64,000 nucleotides of DNA from Calothrix parasitica NIES-267 (GCF_002368095.1 NZ_AP018227.1:1845359-1909358), one strand, 5' to 3'; shown: positions 1-8,602, counted from the stretch's first letter. Made by a program: numbers and translations. The notes: a model not told the origin generated them from the letters alone.

Positions 1-61
1 TTTTTTAAGTAATACATAACTTATTATTATGTTTTGACTGTATAGACTTAAGAAAAAGCAA

Positions 62-145
62 TATTGTAGGGTACGCGACGGCCATAACAAATTATCAAAC
101 ACAACAAAATAATGTGAAAATGCCGTCACGCACCATTTGTTAAGT
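62..145. repeat. Palindromic intergenic repeat, copy A of the prfB-cluster set
   Basis: The left arm contains GTAGGGTACGCGACGGC and the right arm GCCGTCACGCACCAT, so the unit can fold into an imperfect hairpin around an A/T-rich centre. Closely related units lie at 1322-1402 and 2593-2668, each just upstream of the next prfB-family gene. Copies A and C stay alike for about 30 bases beyond the right arm. The repeat marks the boundary of a duplicated unit of about 1.26 kb. Confidence 0.75.
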
Positions 146-223
146 ACCTAAAGACTCTAAAATTTAACCTTAGACCTGTATTTGTACTACAATCCATATA
201 ACGTGTCCTAAAAAAATAAAATC

Positions 224-1313
224 ATGCTGGCACTAACACAAATCAAACAAGAAATCGAAACGCTATCTAAATTCCTTAGCCAACCCCAAGACTGTCTTTA
301 GCATCCAAAAACTAAACGCAAAGATTCGGGATTTAGAAAAGCGACTCATCAAACCTGAATTCTGGCAAGATACTGTAATTGCTCAAAACTCCCTTCAAGA
401 ATTAACTTATTTAATATTCTGCGAGCAGCAACAATACCGAGAATGGCTAACTACTTTAAATGAAATCCAAGCCGGTTTAGAACTTCTGGAGTCACAAACC
501 GATGAAGAGTTGGAATGGGAGTTAATAGCTCGCTTTGATTTTTTAAGTAGAGAACTCAAACATGTTGAGATTCTAAACTTTTTGAATCAACCTTTCGATG
601 ATAAAGGAGCTTTTATTACTATCACTGCTGTAGATAGTAATGTAGATTCTCATGATTGGGTTGATATGTTGCTGCGGATGTACTCAAAATGGTGTGAAAG
701 TAACGATTATCAAATCCGACTTGTGGATGAATCTATGAGGGAATTTGGATTTGAATATGCGACTTTGGAAATTTCCGGTAAATACGCTTACGGTTATCTC
801 AAGTCCGAGCAAGGAATTCATCAATTAAGAAGAATTGCACCTTTTAGCGAAAATTCTAAAATTCAAACTAGTTTTGCAAAAGTAGAAGTTATTCCGATTG
901 TGGATGAGTCAATGGATTTTGAGATTCCAGAGCGAGATTTGGAAATTTATTTAAAACCTACTCCTGGGAATAGTAATAGACAATTTGTGCTAGCCAAAGT
1001 AACCCATATCTCTACCGGTATTTCCGTTACCTGTACTGAAGAACGCAATCAATTACTTAACATGGAAAAAGCCCTAACTGTTGTCAAAAGCAAGCTATTT
1101 TCATTAATGCAAACTCAAGGTGTATCGCTTTCAGATATCAAAAAACCATCTCCCAAAATTACACCTGATAAACCAATCCGAGAATACACCTTTCATCCTT
1201 ACCAAAAAGTCAAAGATTTACGTACCAAGGTAGAAAATTCCGACATTGAGGAAGTAATCAAAGGAAATCTCGATTTATTTATCAAAGCGTACCTCAAACA
1301 AGTTAATATCTAA
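224..1313 (+). CDS. RF2-like paralog 1 lacking GGQ, expressed through a +1 shift at a UAG codon
   Basis: Homologue of peptide chain release factor 2, readable as one 362-residue protein only if ribosomes shift +1 at 296-302. ATG at 224 opens 25 codons ending CTT TAG; skipping one T continues without a stop to 1313. The coiled N-terminal domain, the domain 2 landmarks (DWVDMLLRMYSKW, YGYLKSEQGIHQLRRI) and the C-terminal FHPYQKVKDLRT are all kept. Two functional motifs are changed: the SPF stop-recognition tripeptide is APF (837-845), and the domain 3 loop carrying GGQ in authentic RF2 is about four residues shorter and has no GGQ (PGNSNRQF instead). It should therefore be unable to trigger peptide release, while it may still enter the ribosomal A site or bind RNA. 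Intact sequence on both sides of the shift argues against a pseudogene. Starts at internal TTG codons such as 510 could bypass the shift. Function unknown. Confidence 0.85.
291..302 (+). promoter_or_regulatory. RF2-type +1 frameshift site with UAG instead of UGA
   Basis: The sequence is GAC TGT CTT TAG C. It matches the RF2 autoregulatory site (CTT TGA C, position 2926-2932 in the authentic prfB here) except that the stop is TAG, which in bacteria is read by RF1 rather than RF2. The upstream Shine-Dalgarno-like stimulator is weakened to AAGA. CTT-to-TTT slippage of the P-site tRNA remains possible. Confidence 0.75.
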
Positions 1314-1321
1314 AAAATTTA

Positions 1322-1402
1322 AATAGTAGGGTGCTGTGACGGCTCCGATAAATCCCCAAACAAAACAAAATAATTGGAAACTGCCGTCACGCACCATCTG
1401 CT
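1322..1402. repeat. Palindromic intergenic repeat, copy B of the prfB-cluster set
   Basis: GTAGGGTGCTGTGACGGC and GCCGTCACGCACCAT form the arms. The unit separates paralogs 1 and 2 and corresponds to copies A (62-145) and C (2593-2668). A following stretch, 1462-1516, is identical to 181-235 and forms the 5' leader of the next gene. Confidence 0.75.
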
Positions 1403-1504
1403 ATGTATATAAATAATAAATACTCAAAAGTTTAACCTTTAACCTATAACCTTTGACCTAATTTGTACTACAATCCATATAACGTGTCCTAAAAAAATAA
1501 AATC

Positions 1505-2591
1505 ATGCTGGCACTATCACAAGCAAAACAAGAAATCGAAATGTTATCCAAGTTCCTCAGCCAACCCCAACACTGTCTTTGACATCCATCAAATAAGCGC
1601 TAAAATTCGGGATTTAGAAACGCTACTTATCAAACCTGAATTTTGGAACAATACTTTAATTGCTCAAAACTCCCTTCAACAATTAATTGATTTGATATTC
1701 AATGAACAAGAGAAATATCAAAAATGGCAAACTCGTTTCAGTAACATCCAAGTAGCTTTAGAACTTCTGGAATCACAAGCAGATAAACAGTTAGAGCAAG
1801 AACTGCAAACTAACTTTGATTTCCTTAATAAGGAACTCAAAAAAGCTGAAATCCAAAACCTGTTAAATCAGCCTTTGGATAAAAGTGGCGCGATTATCAC
1901 AATATCGCTCGTTCCCTCACCTGGAAATAGCGATGATTCTCAAGATTGGGTAGGTATGCTGCTGCGGATGTACTCACATTGGTGCGATAAACATGATTTC
2001 AAACCCTGGTTTTTGGATGAATCCATAGGAGAATTGGTTGGCTTTAACTATATAACTTTGGAAATTACTGGTAAGTACCCTTACGGTTACCTAAAATCCG
2101 AGCAAGGAATTCATCAATTGAGACGAATATCCCCATTTTGTAAAAAACCTAGAATTAAAACGAGTCTTGCAAAAGTGGAAGTCACGCCGATTTTGGATGA
2201 GCCGGTATTTGAAATTCCCATACAGGATTTGGAAATCACAGGTAAGCATTCTTTAAATGGTCGAAACCTTTGGGTCAAAATTCTACATATTCCTACAGAT
2301 ATTTCTTTTACTTCTAGAGATAAACGTTCTCAATTACTTAATAAAGAAACAGCTTTAGCTGTTGTCAAAAGTAGAATATTTTCATTAATGCAAATTCAAG
2401 GTGTTTCACTTAAGGATGTCAAAAAACCATCTTCTAAAAATCTAGCTAACAACCCAATCCGCCAATACATCTTTCATCCTTACCAACAAGTTAAAGATTT
2501 ACGTACCAACATAGAAACTTCCGACATCGAGGAAGTCATCAAAGGAAACATAGACTTGTTTATCAAAGCGTATCTCAAACAAACATCCTAA
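1505..2591 (+). CDS. RF2-like paralog 2 lacking GGQ, expressed through a +1 shift at a UGA codon
   Basis: Second RF2 homologue, 361 residues if the ribosome shifts +1 at CTT TGA C (1577-1583). ATG at 1505 lies in a leader identical to that of paralog 1, so the pair arose by tandem duplication. Domains 1, 2 and 4 are intact: DWVGMLLRMYSHWC, YGYLKSEQGIHQLRRI, and [15 protein letters not shown] near the end. The stop-recognition tripeptide SPF is kept (2130-2138), but the GGQ-bearing loop has shrunk by about seven residues to a GKHSLNGRNLW-type sequence with no GGQ. The protein may thus still recognise UGA/UAA without hydrolysing peptidyl-tRNA, which would make it a natural competitor of RF2; that is inference. 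The closest functional precedent I know is the plant chloroplast protein PrfB3, an RF2 derivative that lost its release motifs and acts in mRNA stability. Confidence 0.85.
1571..1583 (+). promoter_or_regulatory. RF2-type +1 programmed frameshift site (UGA)
   Basis: CAC TGT CTT TGA C keeps the slippery CTT and the UGA stop of the RF2 autoregulatory site. The internal Shine-Dalgarno-like element is missing (CCAACACTGT upstream), so the stimulated shift efficiency may be lower than in the authentic prfB. Confidence 0.8.
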
Positions 2592-2592
2592 T

Positions 2593-2668
2593 CGTAGGGT
2601 GCTGTGACGGCTCCGATTAATTTCCAAACACAACAAAATAATTGGAAACTGCCGTCACGCACCATTTG
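2593..2668. repeat. Palindromic intergenic repeat, copy C of the prfB-cluster set
   Basis: GTAGGGTGCTGTGACGGC and GCCGTCACGCACCAT arms again, between paralog 2 and authentic prfB. No copy follows the authentic gene, consistent with duplication of the upstream genes together with their 5' repeat. It is followed by a short tandem ACCTTTAACCTTTAACC tract near 2705-2740. Confidence 0.75.
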
Positions 2669-2856
2669 TTAAGTATCTAAAGACTCTAAAATTTAACCTT
2701 TGACCTCTTACCTTTAACCTTTAACCTTTAACCTTTGTCCTAATTCCCAATTCTTTCTTTAAAACGAGAAAATTTACCAGACAATCGCTAGAATCAGAAA
2801 AGAATAAAAATACACACAGATTCTAGAAGCATCAAAGCTAACTAATAAAAACAAAC

Positions 2857-3973
2857 ATGGAAGTTCTAGAAATCAAACGCGAAATCGAAACGCTATCTAA
2901 TCGCCTGGGTAAAACTCAGGACTATCTTTGACTTACCCGCGCTCGAAGCTAAAATCCAAGATTTAGAGCAAATTGCAGCACAGCCGGAATTTTGGGAAGA
3001 CCAAAACAAGGCTCAAGATACGATGCAAGAGCTTAACGAACTCAAAGAACATCTGCAACAGTATCACGACTGGCATTCTAGTTTAGAAGATACTAGAGCA
3101 GTTGTCGAATTGTTGGAATCCGAAACTGACGAGTCACTACTCAATGAAGCTGTATCCAACGTTACCACCCTCAATCGAGAACTCGACCAGTGGGAGTTAC
3201 AGCAGTTACTTTCTGGTCCTTACGACAGTAAAGGCGCTTTACTAACGATTACAGCCGGTGCTGGCGGTACTGATGCCCAAGACTGGGCGGAAATGATGCT
3301 GCGAATGTATACCCGTTGGGGAGAGAGTCACGGTTATAAAGTTGCAATCACCGATAAATCCGAAGGAGACGAAGCTGGGATAAAATCGGTAACGCTAGAA
3401 ATTACCGGACGCTACGCTTACGGATACTTACGTTCGGAAATGGGTACCCATCGTTTGGTAAGGATTTCTCCTTTCAACGCTAACGGAAAGCGACAAACCA
3501 GTTTTGCAGGTGTGGAAGTCATGCCGCAAATAGATGACAATGTAGAGTTAGATATTCCTGATAAGGATTTAGAAATTACTACATCTAGGGCTGGTGGTAA
3601 AGGCGGACAAAACGTTAACAAAGTAGAAACCGCAGTCCGAATTGTTCATCTCCCTACAAATATTGCAGTGCGATGTACTGAGGAGCGCTCGCAATTGCAA
3701 AATAAAGAAAAAGCCCTGGCTCGTCTTAAAGCAAAGCTATTAGTTGTCGCTCAAGAACAACATGCTCAAGAAGTTGCTGAAATTCGCGGTGACATGGTAG
3801 AAGCCTCTTGGGGTAATCAAATACGTAACTACGTATTCCATCCTTACCAAATGGTCAAAGACTTGCGTACCAACATCGAAACAACGGCTATCACAGACGT
3901 AATGAATGGAGAATTAGATTCCTTCGTTCAAGCTTATCTAAGACAGGAAAATCAAGTTATGGCTGGGGAATAG
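2857..3973 (+). CDS. prfB: Peptide chain release factor 2 (programmed +1 frameshift)
   Basis: Class I release factor recognising UGA and UAA and triggering hydrolysis of peptidyl-tRNA in the ribosome. ATG at 2857 opens 24 codons to CTT TGA C (2926-2932); a +1 shift joins them to the frame that ends at 3973, giving 371 residues, normal for RF2. The tripeptide SPF (3467-3475) specifies UGA/UAA recognition, and the catalytic GGQ is encoded at 3602-3610 within [11 protein letters not shown]. The C-terminal [12 protein letters not shown] is present. Synthesis is autoregulated: scarce RF2 lets the ribosome pause at UGA and shift. It is the functional third member of a tandem trio whose two upstream copies have lost GGQ. 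It reads to the same strand as the downstream DUF3285-ybeY run but is separated from it by about 220 bases of repeat-like sequence. Confidence 0.97.
2917..2932 (+). promoter_or_regulatory. prfB autoregulatory frameshift signal
   Basis: CAGGAC TAT CTT TGA C closely matches the well-studied E. coli signal (AGGGGG TAT CTT TGA C): a Shine-Dalgarno-like AGGA three bases before the slippery CTT, then UGA followed by C, a weak termination context. Confidence 0.9.
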
Positions 3974-4196
3974 CGAATTGGGCATTGGGAATTAGGCATT
4001 GGGGAATGGGCATAGGGAATTGGGGAATGGGGAGGCAAGGAGAAACTCATAACTTACTACTTGCTACTTACTACTTGCTACTTGTAACTCTTCCCCTTTG
4101 ACCTGTTATTTGCCCAAATTTCTATAAAATGCCAAATTGGCGCTCAATTTCTCAACAATTTGTTACATTGGTAAAAGAGTTTGTTATGGAATTTTT

Positions 4197-4352
4197 ATGA
4201 ACGACTCTTCTACCAAGGAAGAAAAACCCAGTTACACAAAGCTGGCTATGCGGAATATGGTGCAAAAGGGTGGCACTTCGCTAAAGCATTTTGCACTTAC
4301 TACTTTTGGGTTGCTGGCTGTTCTGATTGGTCTTGCTTATCTAACTCGTTAA
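4197..4352 (+). CDS. DUF3285-type small membrane protein
   Basis: 51-residue protein from ATG 4197. A polar N-terminal half with the conserved-looking run SYTKLAMRNMVQKGG is followed by one transmembrane helix (about residues 31-48, FALTTFGLLAVLIGLAYL). It matches the short cyanobacterial DUF3285 family, which usually precedes ybeY as it does here, with only 11 bases between the two. Function unknown. I preferred this start over a longer in-frame opening at 4137 because the extension is unlike the family and overlaps the probable promoter region. Confidence 0.8.
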   Translation: MNDSSTKEEKPSYTKLAMRNMVQKGGTSLKHFALTTFGLLAVLIGLAYLTR

Positions 4353-4363
4353 CGGGAGAATAA

Positions 4364-4906
4364 GTGGATAAACAGCTTTCTGTTGAAGTTTACGTGCAAG
4401 ATAATTTTTATGAATATTCTCTAAATAAGGTTGTGGAGAACGGTCATAAAGATGTCCGCATTTGTACAGAAACTTGGGAAAAATGGTTTTATAAGTGGGT
4501 GGATATGGTGCAATCCGATATCCTGCCCGTATCTGCATGCGAAATCGCGCTGCGTTTGACGGATGACTCCGAAATTCAAACTCTAAATTCTCAGTACCGT
4601 CATCAAGATAAACCTACAGATGTTTTAGCCTTTGCAGCTTTAGAAGTGGATTCGCCGCACGTTACGGAAATGGATACAGAGGATGAGCCTTTGTATCTTG
4701 GCGATATCATAGTTTCCGTTGATACCGCTCGCAAGCAAGCAATACAGCAAGGACATTCTTTAAAGACTGAGCTAGCGTGGCTAGCATCTCATGGTTTTCT
4801 ACATCTTATTGGTTGGGATCATCCTGATGAAGAAAGTTTGCAGAGAATGCTAAGAAAGCAAGTAATGCTACTGAAGACATTAGGTATTGATATTGACATA
4901 GAATAG
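4364..4906 (+). CDS. ybeY: Endoribonuclease YbeY, rRNA maturation factor
   Basis: Zinc-dependent single-strand endoribonuclease used in 16S rRNA 3'-end maturation and ribosome quality control. The signature metal motif HGFLHLIGWDH (HxxxHxxxxxH) is present near residue 145, preceded by the TDVLAFA and GDIIVS elements typical of the family. The start is GTG at 4364, with GGGAG about seven bases upstream. At 180 residues it is of usual length, with a slightly long N-terminus. It is closely coupled to the DUF3285 gene and lies about 140 bases before the diacylglycerol kinase gene, an order common in cyanobacteria. Confidence 0.95.
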   Translation: MDKQLSVEVYVQDNFYEYSLNKVVENGHKDVRICTETWEKWFYKWVDMVQSDILPVSACEIALRLTDDSEIQTLNSQYRHQDKPTDVLAFAALEVDSPHVTEMDTEDEPLYLGDIIVSVDTARKQAIQQGHSLKTELAWLASHGFLHLIGWDHPDEESLQRMLRKQVMLLKTLGIDIDIE

Positions 4907-5049
4907 ATTCGCTTATGAAGCTCATTTAGAGCCATACATATTATTATTTTGTTTAAAAAATAAATACTTATGAAAGAAAATCGTCAAGTCATTGATTGAG
5001 CCTTTAAAATTCGGACAAACATTCATTTCAACGTTGCAGTAACCACATT

Positions 5050-5511
5050 ATGCCTATGTCGCAGCAAATTTCATCACCACCCAAAACAAACCGTTTGGAT
5101 ACAGTTGTGTCTAAACAAAGAGATTTATCTTGGGCTGTTGCTTCTAACTTATTTGTTAGTTTCAAATATGCCTGGGCTGGAATTATCTATGCTTTTCAAA
5201 CTCAACGTAATTTTCGCATTCACGTGTCTGTGTGTGCTTTAGCGATTGGTCTGAGCGTTTTTTTACATTTGCAGGCGGTAGAAGTAGCGGTTATTGCTGT
5301 TACTAGTGGTTTGGTTTTAGCTTTGGAATTGCTAAATACTGCTGTTGAGTCTGTTGTTGATTTAACAGTAGAGCAGAAATACCATGAATTAGCGAAAATT
5401 GCTAAGGACTGTGCTGCTGGTGCGGTATTGGTTTCGGCTTTGGTAGCGTTATTAGTAGCTGCTATGCTTATATTGCCTCCTTTGTTCGAGTTGATTTTAT
5501 CGTCTTTGTAG
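5050..5511 (+). CDS. dgkA: Diacylglycerol kinase, prokaryotic integral-membrane type
   Basis: Phosphorylates diacylglycerol or undecaprenol to recycle lipid intermediates at the inner membrane. About 50 polar N-terminal residues precede the DAGK core: FKYAWAGIIYAFQTQRNFRIH, then LALELLNTAVESVVDL, where the glutamates and asparagine of ExxNTAVE form the active site, and three hydrophobic helices. At 153 residues it is of normal size for cyanobacteria. ATG 5050 was chosen; a second ATG lies six bases on. It stands between ybeY and the amidotransferase gene, all on the same strand. Confidence 0.92.
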   Translation: MPMSQQISSPPKTNRLDTVVSKQRDLSWAVASNLFVSFKYAWAGIIYAFQTQRNFRIHVSVCALAIGLSVFLHLQAVEVAVIAVTSGLVLALELLNTAVESVVDLTVEQKYHELAKIAKDCAAGAVLVSALVALLVAAMLILPPLFELILSSL

Positions 5512-5613
5512 TCTTGGCTTTGTACTAAAACGAAATTCAAAAGATAGTACAAACAGTTAAGACAATCGGACAAATTTGGCATAGCCGTTTGGAAACTTGT
5601 GAGTTTAATCGCT

Positions 5614-6213
5614 GTGCTGATAGTCATAGATAATTACGACAGCTTCACCTATAATTTGGTGCAGTATTTAGGTGAACTGGCTGTAAATTTTCCAGTGGCA
5701 CAAAAGATTGAGGTATTTCGTAACGATAAGATATCAGTAGATGAAATTCGGGCGTTGAATCCGGATGGTATAGTGATTTCTCCTGGCCCAGGACGACCGG
5801 AAGATGCCGGAATTTCTTTACAATTAATTGCGGAATTGGGAACAGATTACCCAATTTTAGGTGTATGTTTGGGACATCAAAGTATAGGTCAAGTATTTGG
5901 CGGTAAAATAATTTCTGCGACCGAGTTGATGCATGGGAAAACTTCTGAAGTTTATCATACTGGAGTCGGAGTTTTTCGCGGTTTGGATAATCCCATGACC
6001 GCAACCAGGTATCATAGTTTAGTAATAGAGAGAGATACAATTCCGGATACGTTGGAAATTACTGCTTGGGTTGAAAATGGGACGATTATGGGAGTACGAC
6101 ACAGGAACTTTCCTCACATAGAAGGTGTCCAATTTCATCCAGAGAGTATCCTGACTAATTCGGGAAAGCAATTGTTGCAAAACTTTCTAGAAAAATTACA
6201 TGCAGATAAGTAA
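5614..6213 (+). CDS. pabA: Glutamine amidotransferase subunit of anthranilate / aminodeoxychorismate synthase
   Basis: Class I glutamine amidotransferase that supplies ammonia to anthranilate synthase (tryptophan) or aminodeoxychorismate synthase (folate). The oxyanion strand [13 protein letters not shown], the nucleophile elbow [15 protein letters not shown] and the closing FHPESILT give the Cys-His-Glu triad. GTG at 5614 yields [14 protein letters not shown], the usual family N-terminus; GTG at 5599 would add five residues. The sequence cannot tell whether the partner is TrpE or PabB, and such subunits are often shared. The stop codon abuts the ATG of the next gene, so the two are probably co-translated. 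Confidence 0.92.
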   Translation: MLIVIDNYDSFTYNLVQYLGELAVNFPVAQKIEVFRNDKISVDEIRALNPDGIVISPGPGRPEDAGISLQLIAELGTDYPILGVCLGHQSIGQVFGGKIISATELMHGKTSEVYHTGVGVFRGLDNPMTATRYHSLVIERDTIPDTLEITAWVENGTIMGVRHRNFPHIEGVQFHPESILTNSGKQLLQNFLEKLHADK

Positions 6214-6984
6214 ATGAAACGACGACAGTTGATGGGCTACGCTGGAGCGGGGTTAGCAGGTGCGTTGTTTGCTAATAATGGCTCTAGTTTGCGAGTAAAT
6301 GCCCAATCTGGTGGTTCGCTATCTATTAAGTGGTTGGGACATACTAGCTTTGCCTTTACAGGGGGTGGTACAAGAGTTTTAGTAAATCCTTTTCGTACTG
6401 TAGGCTGTACTGCTGGCTATCGTCCACCCAATATTACTGCTGATTTGGTCTTAATTAGCAGTCAATTGCTGGATGAAGGTGCAGTGGAAGGTTTACCCAA
6501 ACAAACAAAATTAATGTATCAACCTGGGGTTTATCCATTTAAGGGAATAAAATTTCAAGGAATAGCTATAGACCATGACCGAGTTGGTGGAAAACGTTTT
6601 GGTATAAACACGGCTTGGCGATGGAAGCAAGCGGGACTGAATATCTTACACTTAGGAGGAGCGGCCGCACCTATTTCTATGGAGCAGAAAATTTTGATGG
6701 GTCGTCCTGACGTGCTGTTGGTACCTGTAGGTGGTAGTGCTAAGGCTTATAATGCTGAAGAAGCGAGGAAAGCCATTCAGGTTCTCAACCCCAAGCTAGT
6801 TGTTCCTACTCATTATCGTACCCAAGCTGCTGACAATAATAATTGTGATATTGCACCTTTGGATGACTTTCTGACAGTAATGGGGGGAATGGAGGTACGT
6901 CGTAGTAACAGCGATACAATTAGCTTAAGTCCTGGTAATTTACCGGAAAATAGCGCCATTCAGGTTTTTAGCTACAACTTTTAA
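6214..6984 (+). CDS. MBL-fold (UlaG-like) exported protein without the HxHxDH motif
   Basis: Metallo-beta-lactamase-fold protein related to the UlaG-like family (WLGHTSF near residue 40, ADLVLIS, late PTHY). The N-terminus MKRRQLMGYAGAGLAGALF resembles a Tat-type or lipoprotein-like export signal and ends at VNAQ. The place where family enzymes carry HxHxDH reads LISSQLLDEG, so the principal metal ligands are missing; it may be a pseudoenzyme or use other ligands. It begins immediately after the amidotransferase stop codon and is followed by a terminator-like hairpin, so these two genes form one unit. Biological role unknown. Confidence 0.8.
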   Translation: MKRRQLMGYAGAGLAGALFANNGSSLRVNAQSGGSLSIKWLGHTSFAFTGGGTRVLVNPFRTVGCTAGYRPPNITADLVLISSQLLDEGAVEGLPKQTKLMYQPGVYPFKGIKFQGIAIDHDRVGGKRFGINTAWRWKQAGLNILHLGGAAAPISMEQKILMGRPDVLLVPVGGSAKAYNAEEARKAIQVLNPKLVVPTHYRTQAADNNNCDIAPLDDFLTVMGGMEVRRSNSDTISLSPGNLPENSAIQVFSYNF

Positions 6985-7041
6985 AACGCATTTATAATTT
7001 TTGTAGAGTTCCTATTCTAGAAGATTAGGGCTGCATAAACA

Positions 7042-7061
7042 AAGCCCACCTGCGTGGGCTT
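7042..7061 (+). terminator. Terminator-like hairpin
   Basis: AAGCCCAC (7042-7049) and GTGGGCTT (7054-7061) are perfect inverted repeats around a CTGC loop, 57 bases after the MBL gene stop. Only a short U-rich tail (TATCTATATA) follows, so efficiency is uncertain. Confidence 0.65.
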
Positions 7062-7184
7062 ATCTATATACAGCAGATTTCATCTAGGTGAGGTACAGTT
7101 AATGATTTGAGGGAGTAGGGAGTAGCGAGTAGAAAGAATGTAAGTAGGTAGGCATAATTAAATATAAGATAAAAATTCATGCTG

Positions 7185-7230
7185 CCTCCAGCTTCCCTCT
7201 CCTTGATAAGGAGAGGGACTGAGGGTGAGG
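7185..7230. repeat. CCTC...AAGGAGAGGG...GAGG palindromic repeat
   Basis: Hairpin built from CCCTCTCCTT and AAGGAGAGGG with flanking CCTC/GAGG. Relatives occur near 16392, 16602, 29535, 29763, 39960 and 62380, always between genes. It fills the 6985-7306 gap together with short direct repeats; no gene was seen there. Confidence 0.75.
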
Positions 7231-7306
7231 TTTTATATTTAATTTTACCTAGTTACTTACTCAGATAAATAGGACTGAAAAGAAGCGCTAAAGCGCAAAT
7301 ACAAAC

Positions 7307-8602
7307 TTAATTGTTCTCTTTTTCCCGTTCCTTTTTCGCTGTTTCTTGTTTCGCTATCAATTCATTTAATTTAGAAGCTGTTTCTTCAGGTTTTCCAGCA
7401 ATTGGAAACACTAAAATACTTTTAATCTCTTTATTCTTAATTAATTCTTCTACACGATGGAATTGTTTATCAGTTATAGCTATTCCATCAACTTTTTTGG
7501 CGTAATTTAATTCGTCTTGAAAACCTTTTTCGTTATAGGCTTGAATAAATATTCTATCAACTTTCCATTTTTGATAATCTGCTGCAAAATATCTTTTAGC
7601 CCAATAGGGATTGTGATGACAAATATCAAAACTAACTGAAGGATTAGCTTGTTTCATTGCAGCTATCATTTGCTGGGTAAATTTAGTTAATTTATCAGTG
7701 CGATTAACTTTTCCTGGTAATTCTGCATGATATCCTAAATAATCATCCCATTGAACTGCATCGATTTTAGGATACTTTGTCACGAATTCGGCTAATATAT
7801 CTCTGAAGAAATTTGCAACTTCCGGAATCTCTACATCAAGAACGTAATGGTCAATTCCTGCATAGATTTTATCTACACCAGGAACAATCCATCTTTTTTC
7901 AACTGCTAAATCAAATATGGGACTATTTTTATCAATTTTGATTCCTTTTTCAAAATAAGCGTGAACTTCCATTCCCTGTTTGTGTGCTTCATCAATTAAC
8001 CAATCCAACCATTTATCTCGAAACAGATTGGGACAACTTTTAAAACCCAAAGTCTTTTGCATAACTTCGCTTTTATACATCGTACAAGCATTACCCCAGA
8101 CACCATGAATAATTGTATTAAATCCTTTACTCTTGTAATAGCGAACTCTTTGACGAATCATTTGTTCGCTAGCATTATTAGTGACTTGGTAACGACTTAA
8201 ATAAATTCCTCTAATTTCTTTTTTCTCCCAAGGTGTCTTAGGTGCTGGTTTGGGTTTAACAGCAACTGCTTTATTTGAGGTTTGATTGGGAGTTTTTATT
8301 TCTGGAGAAGGAGAAACTGTGGGAGCGGGAGTTACTGTTGGTGTAGGTTTTGAAGGAAGTTTTTGAGTTGATTGTTTGGGATTTGAGGAAGGTTTTGCTG
8401 TTGCGATTGGAGTAACAGTTGGAGTCGGTTTTGAAGAAATAAAAGGAATATTTAATTGCTCGCTATTAGGAATTAATTTGCTAATACCTAAGTTATCTCT
8501 CTGAGTGAATAACCAGATTCCACCTCCTAAAAGCAGTACTATTACTGATATTGGAATTTGTAAACATCCGCATCCGCTCGGTTCTTTCTTCTTATATGAC
8601 AT
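7307..8602 (-). CDS. Membrane-anchored glycoside hydrolase-like protein (GHL10 type)
   Basis: 431 residues. A short polar start is followed by one transmembrane helix (residues about 16-31, IPISVIVLLLGGGIWLF), a Pro/Thr/Ser-rich linker to about residue 125, and then a TIM-barrel-like domain beginning KEIRGIYLSRYQVT. Landmarks include GMEVHAYFEKG, DAVQWDDYLGYH and FDICHHNPYW, which fit the glycoside-hydrolase-like families (GHL10/DUF187) thought to act on polysaccharide or peptidoglycan. The acidic pair in WDDY is a candidate catalytic site. The topology puts the domain outside the cytoplasmic membrane. Substrate unknown. It stands alone, convergent with the MBL gene and divergent from the WGR gene. 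Confidence 0.72.
   Translation of the reverse strand: MSYKKKEPSGCGCLQIPISVIVLLLGGGIWLFTQRDNLGISKLIPNSEQLNIPFISSKPTPTVTPIATAKPSSNPKQSTQKLPSKPTPTVTPAPTVSPSPEIKTPNQTSNKAVAVKPKPAPKTPWEKKEIRGIYLSRYQVTNNASEQMIRQRVRYYKSKGFNTIIHGVWGNACTMYKSEVMQKTLGFKSCPNLFRDKWLDWLIDEAHKQGMEVHAYFEKGIKIDKNSPIFDLAVEKRWIVPGVDKIYAGIDHYVLDVEIPEVANFFRDILAEFVTKYPKIDAVQWDDYLGYHAELPGKVNRTDKLTKFTQQMIAAMKQANPSVSFDICHHNPYWAKRYFAADYQKWKVDRIFIQAYNEKGFQDELNYAKKVDGIAITDKQFHRVEELIKNKEIKSILVFPIAGKPEETASKLNELIAKQETAKKEREKENN

Noticed and set aside
224-2591. Reading the two RF2-like genes as frameshifted pseudogenes or sequencing errors
   Set aside because: The break falls at precisely the codon where authentic prfB has its programmed shift, the downstream frames are open to the normal C-terminus, and the prfB copy shows the same structure.
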